DNA of 64,000 nt from Branchinecta lynchi (lineage: Eukaryota > Arthropoda > Branchiopoda > Anostraca > Branchinectidae): contig JAKZAP010000016.1 in NCBI GenBank assembly GCA_023053575.1, forward strand, positions 12,728,030-12,792,029, given 5' to 3'. The position numbers and the translations under genes are program-made. Below are positions 56,101 through 64,000 of the stretch, piece after piece (the stretch's first letter is position 1; every line of letters starts with the position of its first letter). Below the pieces are notes generated by a model that worked only from the letters and a program-made list of their open reading frames with translations, searched no databases and was not told the DNA's origin.

Positions 56101-59100
56101 AAACATTTTCATGATCCCTATGAGCTCATCATCATTTTTGCTTCGAAGGTTTTGCTCACAGATGAAACTCACAGCCAAATGCAAAAATAAAATACTTTTT
56201 ACCAAACGATACATTCTCGTGAATTCTAAGGGCCCTTATCATTCTTATCTCAAGGGTTTTGCTTAAAAAATGGTCACAAAAAACCCACTTATTGGCAAAT
56301 TTCTACTTTCATCCTCTGACCCGGCCTTGCAAGTGCCATACGGGCTTTTAGCTCTTGTTATTGTCAGGTTCTTAATACTTAATTACAAAATCTGGAAGTA
56401 CTTGATACGTAATACTTAGGTCAAGTTTAGAGTGCATGTCTTGACAAAGATCGGAATCGTAACGGACCCAAGCTAATCGATCAAGAAGGACTCCAGCCAA
56501 GCAAGTAAAAAAACCCGGAAGAAGCACCTTTAGGAAAGTGGCATGCTCCACTAAATGTCCTTTTATATCCTGTCCAGCACCCATTGCCTTGTTCATGGCT
56601 CCAGGAGAATACATATCCACCTTTCCTGTTTCGGGGTTGCGATGCTTATCGTCGATCCTGACGTCCTGAACGCCACCTCCAGTCTTAGAAACGGACATCT
56701 TTTCAGTGACATGGTAACCAGGTGCACCAATGTGTTGACTTTCCAGTGTGTGCAGAAGACGAGCCTCCTCGACCTCAGTAAACCTACAAGAATAGTATCG
56801 AATTTGACGTTCAAAATCGTACTTATGATAGTAATTCTTTTTACTTCAGTAGTATTGCCATCCATTCTCGTTCCCGAGATTCTCCATTTAGTAAGTGTAT
56901 CCTATCTACTCTACTAGCAACAGACTGTATCACGCTTGCCACAATTTCTTCTCTTTACGTGACGTATTAGGAACCCGACCATTGTCCCTGAGGGGCGAAA
57001 ACCAGTATGCCATTATGCATGGAAAAAGCTAAAAACAGCCATACACTGTAAAAAAAAAAATCTTTCAGTATTTGCTACTGGGATTAATCTTATCTTTATT
57101 GAGATAAGGTTACCCCTAATTCGGATTAATCTTATCCCAGTAGAGATAAGATTAATCCCAGCAGCAAATACTGCATCCTTATTCGGATAAACTTTTTACA
57201 GTGTAGCTTGGTCGTAAAGTAGTCAACTAGCGCAGGACATCTGAGCAGGATCACTACACAGTGCGAGGTGTCCTTTACTCCTTTAAAGTTCAGCCGAAAA
57301 GGGCTGAGTTAGGACAATCTAGATACCAATCAATACCTTAAATGGGCTTGAAGATCCGATGAATATTTACTTCGTTTCTCCGTTTTTCACCGATCATCGA
57401 TTTTCAAAAATAGCGGACTTTCCCTGTCGGAATTTTGGTACCTATATGCGCGTGTACCTGTGATGTATGCTTCACGAAAAAAGATTATGAAAAATTCGTG
57501 TTCAGGCACCAAACAGTCTTCACCAAGCCCGCCACTGCCCACTGAAAAGCCGCGTTTGTATTGAGATTCAAATTTTCCACGTCATAGATGGATTTGCGTT
57601 GTGGGGGCCGTAGATATTCTGAATGTCACTACTAGAGCGGATAGGGGAAAATTAAAAAATCCCTTAGCAGAATCCAGCACTAGTCGCAGTAGGTAGCCTA
57701 CCTACAGTTTCTGTTCCAGTCTAACCTACCCGCCCCTTTGAAACTGTGCAGACCAGTCCTGGCTGTATTGGGTGGGCGCAGACCCCTTAACTGAACTCAT
57801 CGGAAGCGGTAAGAGGAAGCCTGATCCGCTTCGACAAGTCATACATGGATACATGACAGATGTAAAATCGGCATAGTACCATTTAAGGTGGAACGATTAG
57901 GAACATCCAGTCAGTAATATAGGCCATGTCCTTTAAAAGATACAAGCAAGGAAACGTTAAGGGAACGACATCCCCCAGTTGGTATTGTGTTGCGAGAGCA
58001 ACACTTTGGTTTTGTCCTCGTTTTTTTTTTTTTTTTTTTTTTTTCCTATGACTCCGATTTCATTTTATTCCTGGTAACTGAGAAGGGTCTAACCTGTGCG
58101 GTTTTTACGGAAAGTGTGGACCTTAGGCCGGATTGATGAATATGACATTACATTTTGGAAAGCTCCGTAGAACTCTTGCCTGGGGCCAATAAGGATGGTT
58201 TTTGCTTGTCATCGAGCCAGAGCCTACGGTTTGCGAAGTGAAGTGGAGTTGTATAGCCTATGTCAGAGAGGACTATCTGAAGTTGTGTAGCGAACCTTTC
58301 GTTTCATCAAAAGATGTTTCTGCTTTCCAGTGGAAAGCTCCGTTCTAGCACGCAAGCAGGCAGGCACCAGTTTCAAATTGAAGATGGACTAAAATCTATA
58401 AGTGTTAAATATATGCGGCAGTAACCCGGCCCCACAGCCAACATATCTTCTTTGAGTGATGAATAGAAAAATCTACAGAGACCAAAAAGTGGCTTTTTCC
58501 CACGGGTCCGAAAGTGCTGCCATCTATTGTTTCTGTCCATGTCTGCGACGATTTCAGCTGAGTTTATAATTTTTTTTTTTTGCACTTTGGTTTGTGGTAG
58601 AGTAACGGTATCAGATGAGCCTCTTAAACTTTAAAAGTTCTCTCATTGCTAAAGAAACTAGAGCTTATCCTTTGCTCCTTTCTAAGTCGTGACGTTAGAA
58701 AGTTGGCCTACGGCAAAAAAGTCAACTTTTGAACTAAGACAGGTAGAATTTTTTTTTCGACGGCAATCGATAGCCACTGATGAGCTGATCAAAGTATATG
58801 TCATCCATTTTTTGGTACAGAAATTCCTTCATGAGATACACCAGTTTGAAAATTTCAAAGGGGTTGACAACTTCATAGTAAGGTACATTGAAACCAAAAA
58901 TAGGCGATACCAGTTATGATACATATAGGGGACTTTTAAGCAACAGTCGACTGTTAGCCCATAATCATCTTCGGTAATGAGGGGTTTGCAGCTTTTGCTA
59001 GTTGGTATACCTGTTATTTGTTTCCGGTGTATTCGATGGTAAGAACAATTTGGTTCCCAATGGCAAGATATGCAAGGGACTTGTAAGTAATAATCGGCTG

Positions 59101-62100
59101 TTATGCTACAATCATCTTCTGCGATGATGGGTTTGCAGCTTTTGCTAGCTGGAGTACCCACTATTTGTTTCCGGTTATCTTAATGTATATCACGGGAGAG
59201 GGACTTGTAAGTAGGAATCGGTTCACGAGGGGCTAGGAATTTTTGCAAATGGGTGCACATTGTATTCGATTTCTATAAATCTGACGGTAAGAAAGTTTGT
59301 GTCGATGGTCTATCAATGTAACCGAGGATTAACTGTTTACACAACGGATACAAACGAAAATGTAAAGCAATGAGGTAGTTTCATAATAATTAGTAGTGTC
59401 ATCTATGGTATTTTAATCCTGAAAAGTTACGGATAGGTTTCTATTACCAACTAGATTATATAAGATATTGTTCCAAGTTTTCATCCGTCACGATGTCTAC
59501 GATTGAAAAGGATAAAGTACAACTGACTGCAAAGTTAATTTAGTCCCTTCTTCCTATATTATTTTGTTGTTGTTTTTACAACGCTGAAGAATACCTTTTG
59601 ATCATATGATTAATTTTTTTAGAACATCCCGTTTAAAAAGCTTATGCAATAATCATCTTCAGCGATGAGGGGCTTGCAACTTTTGATAGCTGGTGTATCC
59701 ATTATTTGTTTCCCGTGAATTTGATGTCAATAACGGGAGACGGACTTGTAAGTAAGAATCGGTTCACGAGGGGCTAGAAATTTTTGAAAATTGGTGCACA
59801 TTGTATTCGATTTCTGTAAATATGACAGTAAGAAAGTTTGTATCGATGGTCTATCGCTATAACCTAGGATTAACTGTTTACGCAACGGGTACAAACGATA
59901 CGGTAATGTAAAACAATAAGGCAATTTTGTAATAATTAATAGTGTCATCTATGGTATTTTAACCCTGAAAAGTTACGGATAGCTTTATAATATCAACTAG
60001 ATTATATAAGATATTGTTCCAAGTTTTCATCCATCACGATATCTACGATTGAAAAGGATAAAGTTCAACTTCGACGGCAATCGATAGCCGCTGATGAGCT
60101 GATCAAAGTATATGACATCCATTTTTTGGTAAAAAAAATTCCTTTATGAGATACACCAGTTTGAAAGTTTCAAGGGGTTGACAACTTCAGTAGTAAGGTA
60201 CACACTGAAACCAAAAATAGGCGATACCAGTTGTGAGACATTTAGGGGACTTGTACGCGACAGGCGACTGTTAGCTCATAATCATCTTCGGCAATGAGGG
60301 GTTTGCAGCTCTCGCTAGTTGGCGTACCTGTCATTTGATGAACAATTTGGTTCCCAAATGTAAAACATGCAAGGGACTTGTAAGTAATAATCGGCTGTTA
60401 TGCTACACAAATCTTCAGCGATGAGAGGTTTTCAACTTTTGCTAGTCGGTGTACCCATTATTTTTATCCGGTGAACTTGATGTCTATCACGGGAAAGGGA
60501 CTTGTCAGTAGAATCGGTGCACGAGGGGCTAGAAATTTGTGCAAATTGTTGCACATTGTATTCGATTTATCTAATTCTGACGGTAAGAAAGTTTGTATCG
60601 TTGGTCTATCGCTGTAACCTAGGATTGACTGTTAACGCAACGGGTACAAACGATACTGTAATGTAAAACAAGGTAGTTTCGTAATAATTAATAGTGTCAT
60701 CTATGGTATTTTAATCCTAAGAAGTTACGGATAGCTTTATAATACCAACTAGATTATATAGGATATTATTCCAAGTTTTCATCCGTCACGATGTCTACGA
60801 TTGAAAAGGATAAAGTTCAACTGACTGCAAAGTAAATTTAGTCCCTTTTTCCGATATGCTTTTGTTGTGGTTATGGCAATCGATAGCCCTTGAAGAGCTG
60901 ATCAAAATATATGCCATCCATTCTTTTGAACAAAAATCCTTCTTGAGATAAACTAGTTTGAAAGTTTCAAGGGGTTGACAACTTCAGGAGTAAGGTACAC
61001 ACTGAAACCAAAAATAGGCGATACCAGTTGCGAGATATAAAGGACTTGTAAGCAACAGTCGACTGTAAGCAACAGTCGACTGTTAGCTCATAATCATCTT
61101 CGGCAACGAGGAGTTTGCAGCTTTTGCTAGCTGGTATACCTGTTATTTGTCTCAGGTGTATTCGATGGTAAGAACAATTTTGTTCCCAATTGTAAGACAT
61201 GCATGGGACTTGTAAGTAAGATCGGTTCACGAGGGGCTAGAAATTTTTGAAAATTGGTGCACATTGTATTCGATTTCTGTAAATATGACAGTAAGAAAGT
61301 TTGTATCGATGGTCTATCGCTATAACCTAGGATTAACTGTTTACGCAACGGGTACAAACGATACGGTAATGTAAACCAAGAAGGTAGTTTTGTAATAATT
61401 AATAGTGTCATCTATGGTATTTTAATCCTGAAACGTTACGGATAGCCTTCTTCCGATATTGTTTTGTTGTTGGTTTTACAACGCTAAACAACAGCTTTTG
61501 ATTATGTGATTATTCTTTTTAGAACATACCGTTTTAAAAGCTTCGATAAGTTGACAATTTCAGCATTTAACCGACAGCGAAAAAACAAAACCAAAGTGTT
61601 GCTCTCGCAACACTTTAGCCGGCGAAGCCGGACAAAGGTTGCCGCAACACTTCACGTTGCCCGGGCAACGTAGGTCTAGTTATTCTTTGTTAGTGAAATT
61701 TTTGCAAGACATCCAAATCCTCTGCATCCCAAAGGAGATGTATCTCACCTCCGTACTGTTACTATTACTAGCGGCTGTACTTCCTTCGAACACCATGCTA
61801 CATAATACACGACGTCACTTCTATCGGTGTCCAGAGAAACTTCGCCAGAAAACTGGACCGGCGAATAATTCCTATGCCACAAAAACAAAAGGTCGGCTCA
61901 AGCTAAGACAGTGAACTTTAACTTAAGCCTTTAGAACTGTGTGGCGTAGCAGTTGCTGTTTTGACCAATTTCCGCATATAAATACTGGTCGCTAAGCATA
62001 TTTTAATTCGAATTCAAATTTAATTCATATTTTAATTCAAAGACTACTGAAGGCTTGAATTATGCTAGTGCGGCACTGGACCGTCGCTTGGTGAATTAAA

Positions 62101-63236
62101 TCTTGGTCACGCACAGATTATTATAAAGGTTTATATTTGAAGTTGATTAGGTGTTTGATTTAGGGGTAAGAAGACATGCTGACCACTTATGTGAAAAATC
62201 ATTTTCTACCCGGGCCCGAAATCTGGCGAAAACCCGCAAAATTTCTTGAAAGCAAAAGTTGTATTTGTAGTTGTCCGATTTAGGGGTAAGAAGAGCTGCT
62301 GAATCTGTATATGACAATGATTTTTTAGCCGGACACATAGTTCGCTATCCGGCTGAAACCTTAAAATTTGTTATAAGTTTAGTTTTTATTTGAAGTTGAT
62401 TAGATCTTGGATTAGAAGTTGGTAAGGAGATACGGTGGAATTCGTTTCTGAGCTTTATTTTTTCGCCGGGCAAGTTGTTCCGGAGTTCCGGCCAGACCAA
62501 AAAATTGGCAGAAGTAGGGCAGGAAGTTTCGATCGGTTTCGTCAAAATATATATAACTTATAGGGGTAAACAAACATGCCGACTCCATATCTGAACTTGG
62601 TTTTCTCAGATGGTTAGCTATTTGGCCTTAATCTGTTTCTAAATTTTAATAGTAAAAATGTTCAAGCAGTCTCGTGAAGACTGGATCTGGCGAAGCTGTC
62701 TGGATCAGATACTGAATTTTTGGGATCCCATCGAAACCTTTGTCTTGTTCCATTCCCTACCGTATGCTAGATGTTCTTCGCATTTAAGGGGTTCATTATT
62801 TTCTGGGAATGGTGGACAGCTTCTTGGTATTTTACACTCTACGCCACCAAGAGTTATTGTTTCTTTTGGTAATTTTGTGCAAAAAGCACTCGAGTTTAGA
62901 ACTGCTGTTTCTTAGTTTGCTATTTTGTTATAGTTTCCTATGAGTTGTTTGTTTCTCCTGTATATGGCCTTTGGCTTTTCAATAAGGATATGATACAGAT
63001 ATAACAAAAACAAATTTCTCTCGGGAAAGACTTTTTTTTAGAAACGGTTCAGAAAAGGATTCATCCCAAACAAGGAGGGGGGGTGGACTTACGGATAGGT
63101 TGCGACCCCTTCTGCAGCAGGTATGGTAAAATCATCAACAGGTTCCTGGTCGTGGGTGATCCCAAGTTTGTTGGTTATCCCATGAAGAGCTCTTGACAGA
63201 ATTCCAGGCTGCTCCTGTTCTAACTTGGCTTGCTCC
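52915..63236 (-). CDS. LEA_4-type (group 3 late embryogenesis abundant-like) protein gene, 3' part, four exons
   Basis: Four minus-strand exons join in one frame: 63236-63093, 56783-56528, 55179-53815 and 53127-52915, about 658 residues. Intron phases agree at each join (2/2, 0/0, 0/0). Acceptors are good; donors are GTAAGT, GTGCTT (weak) and GTAAGT. The first exon is preceded by an acceptor and starts in phase 2, so the start codon lies outside the window. The protein has a charged N-terminal region (about residues 1-135), a linker, a long Ala/Asp/Thr/Ser/Lys-rich domain of 11-residue repeats, and a Gly/Lys-rich tail ending GEKLGGGKV. Group 3 LEA proteins are disordered when hydrated, fold to helices on drying, and protect membranes and proteins. 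No membrane segment is visible and cell location is unknown because the N-terminus is missing. The N- and C-terminal regions are not ones I recognise. Alternative: two genes, with the repeat exon starting at its own ATG (55110); the matching phases argue against this. Confidence 0.8.
53815..55179 (-). CDS. LEA-like gene, exon C carrying the 11-mer repeat domain
   Basis: This 455-codon exon is flanked by a strong acceptor (TTTTTCTTCGCAG) and a consensus donor (GTAAGT). Counting from the in-frame ATG at 55110, residues about 1-50 are a linker. From about residue 55 the sequence becomes Ala-rich, and from about 138 to 352 it is an almost unbroken series of 11-residue units of the form [KR]-S-A-Y-D-x-T-A-D-T-A. 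Three 7-residue units (RAAADAA, HSAADTA, NAAADLA) are interspersed. This is the hallmark of LEA_4 domains, which form amphipathic helices on drying. A less regular tail with DTLSSMVHGVSDTARSATEY follows. The frame continues past the donor for 19 codons to a stop, so intron retention would truncate the protein. Antisense frames are also open here because of the repeat composition and are not genes. Confidence 0.9.
55385..56365 (-). repeat. Family B block, copy 3 (inverted), in LEA-like intron 2
   Basis: On the minus strand it starts ACAAGAGCTAAAAGCCCGTA, like the start of copy 1. Four ~110-bp units with TGATCATTTTTGCCTCGAGG / GGTTTTGCTTAAA follow in 55905-56275, then typical family B units with GATCCGGCCCGGACACG and CCACCCCGATCTCTCC. 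It fills most of the intron between exons B and C. Confidence 0.6.
56528..56783 (-). CDS. LEA-like gene, exon B
   Basis: The acceptor is TTCTTGTAG. The exon opens with G, completing the CC-G proline codon from exon A, and then runs 85 codons: TEVEEARLLHTLESQ near the start, VTEKMSVSKTGGGVQDVRI in the middle, and a His/Lys-rich end (HLVEHATFLK). It ends AAG before GTGCTT. That donor is weak but gives the phase 0 required by the next exon. An in-frame ATG occurs at 56698 and could serve as a start in a shorter transcript. The sequence is hydrophilic and rich in Gly, Lys and Asp. I do not recognise a family for it. Confidence 0.6.
57044..57203. mobile_element. Mariner-type MITE with TA duplication, in LEA-like intron 1
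   Basis: CACTGTAAAAA (57044-57054) and TTTTTACAGTG (57193-57203) are perfect 11-bp inverted repeats flanked by TA on each side, the Tc1/mariner target. The interior is palindromic (GGGATTAATCTTATC repeated inverted). It is 160 bp long and cannot code for a transposase. Confidence 0.82.
57278..57660 (-). mobile_element. CTTTAAAGTT-terminal MITE family, copy 4, in LEA-like intron 1 flank
   Basis: CTTTAAAGTTCAGCCGAAAA starts the inverted copy. AGGACAATCTAGATACC and TTGCGTTGTGGGGGCCGTAG match the reverse complement of copy 2. The far end is unclear. It lies within intron 1 of the LEA-like gene, just upstream of exon B. Confidence 0.5.
57986..61679 (+). mobile_element. Helentron-like non-autonomous element, copy 3 (3.7 kb), in LEA-like intron 1
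   Basis: The 5' end is TGTGTTGCGAGAGCAACACT. The inverted copy AAAACCAAAGTGTTGCTCTC starts at 61587, followed by GCCGGCGAAGCCGG, GTTGCCGCAAC, the perfect palindrome CGTTGCCCGGGCAACG (61655-61670) and the end TAGGTCTAG (61679) before T. The interior has at least three additional diverged repeats of the module around GGGGTTGACAACTTCA and ACGAGGGGCTAG compared with copy 1, explaining its greater length. No Rep/helicase. Confidence 0.8.
62090..62760 (-). repeat. Family A repeat block, copy 5 (inverted)
   Basis: The reverse complement begins CAAAGGTTTCGATGGGATCC and AAAAATTCAGTATCTGATCC, followed by the ~115-bp unit series. The 3' part is missing. It lies in intron 1 of the LEA-like gene, between exon A and the Helentron-like element. 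Confidence 0.6.
63093..63236 (-). CDS. LEA-like gene, exon A (first exon visible)
   Basis: The acceptor is ...GCATTTCAG at 63237. The reading frame opens with one base of a split codon, then 47 codons beginning EQAKLEQEQPGILSRAL and ending AEGVATYP. The exon ends two bases into a codon (CC) before a consensus donor GTAAGT. The peptide is hydrophilic and acidic with a short amphipathic stretch (LSRALHGITNKLG). No initiator ATG is present in frame, so this is an internal exon. Upstream exons were not found between 63237 and 64000, which is repeat sequence. Confidence 0.65.
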
Positions 63237-63289
63237 CTGAAATGCACGATTGATCAGACCTAGCAAACGAACACGGGCCAGTAATTACT

Positions 63290-64000
63290 TTGATACTGTG
63301 AGGCATAGCGAGCGAGGAAATACCATTTTTGGGATCCCAAAACGTAAGTGGATACCTATACCTATAACTTCGTAAAAGTAGTCCGTCTGTGAGCACGATA
63401 ACTCCCGAAGACAATGAGATATTTTGATCAAACTTGTGATGTTTTGATCAAACAAAAAATGTGAAGATTCTTTCGGTCAAGGTCCAGGGTCAGGTTAGTT
63501 TATTCTTTCGCTAACTAAATTAACAAATACTCCCGACAGAGGGCAAAGCACGAGTGGCACGGGAGAGATAAATGAAAAACAGTTACCTTCTTCAAAATAC
63601 AAGAAAAACAGTAGTATTCACCAGTTCAAACTCGAACAGTAAACAATAGAAATAATCGATAATGTTAATTAAGGTCAAGGGACAGGTCGAATTTGTAGAT
63701 GGGCTCTGTGGCCCTACATTTAGGGGTTGGGGAGGGGGTACAAATCGAGGGGCAAACAAAATATTTTTCACCAGCAAATGAGATAGTTAATTTAGGGGTA
63801 TGAAGACATGCTGAATCCGTATATGACAATCATTTTCAACCGGACATATAGTTCACCAGGAATCCGGCAAACCGGAAAATTTGTTAAAAGTTGAAGTTTT
63901 ACCTGAAGTTGATTAGAAAGGTTCGATATAGGGGTAAGGAGATATGCTGAATTCGGTTTTGAGCTTTAGTTTTTTGTCGGATAAGTAGTTCGACCAGAAC
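63290..64000 (-). repeat. Family A repeat block, copy 6 (inverted, runs off the window)
   Basis: The family end TTTTTGGGATCCCAAAACG appears inverted at 63329-63347, then AGTCCGTCTGT, the pyrimidine-rich spacer (as GGGGTTGGGGAGGGGGTACA) and ~115-bp units to the window end. It sits just upstream of the first visible LEA-like exon. Confidence 0.6.

Noticed and set aside
40889..61679. Recurrent ~70-codon frames within the Helentron-like elements
   Set aside because: The frames recur because the element is repeated; lengths vary, stops differ and no Rep or helicase motif is present.

Overview
The window is eukaryotic nuclear DNA, almost certainly from an invertebrate animal. It has spliced exons with GT-AG introns, no operons, very low gene density and a dense load of small transposons. 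The one convincing host gene encodes a long group 3 LEA-like (LEA_4 type) protein, as found in desiccation-tolerant animals such as tardigrades, bdelloid rotifers, brine shrimp and some nematodes. The species cannot be fixed from sequence alone.

Host gene: four phase-compatible minus-strand exons (63236-63093, 56783-56528, 55179-53815, 53127-52915) form the 3' part of a gene whose first exon or exons lie beyond the right edge. About 658 residues are visible, including more than 20 alanine-rich 11-residue repeats. Intron 1 (6.3 kb) holds a 3.7 kb Helentron-like element, a mariner-type MITE and other repeats. Intron 2 holds an inverted repeat block. A Harbinger-type MITE lies 77 bp past the stop codon. 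A weaker minus-strand terminal exon candidate (49316-49007) and a tiny possible secreted ORF (48292-48131) are also listed.

Layout. 0-19 kb: foldback elements and MITEs, truncated LINE 3' tails, a tRNA-like sequence and several hAT and Harbinger-type insertions. 19-20.3 kb: a broken LINE reverse transcriptase. 21.8-23.2 kb and 38.3-39.8 kb: two oppositely oriented copies of one hAT element, each with a perfect 8-bp target duplication. 23.6-25.6 kb, 45.8-48 kb and (inverted) 55.4-56.4 kb: a pyrimidine-rich repeat family. 5.7-6.6, 15.2-16.3, 34.0-35.0, 51.5-52.4, 62.1-62.8 and 63.3-64 kb: a second family made of ~115-bp tandem units. 26.8-28.6, 40.9-43.1 and 58.0-61.7 kb: three Helentron-like elements, one of which splits a mariner-type MITE and so shows the empty site. 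40.26-40.72 kb: a tandem pair of 215-bp units, each with a complete hammerhead ribozyme core of the Penelope-like/retrozyme type.

No transposase, Rep/helicase or intact reverse transcriptase was seen, so nearly all mobile DNA here appears non-autonomous. The most interesting items are the multi-exon LEA-like gene with unfamiliar N- and C-terminal regions, the hammerhead tandem repeat, and the Helentron insertion with its related empty site.
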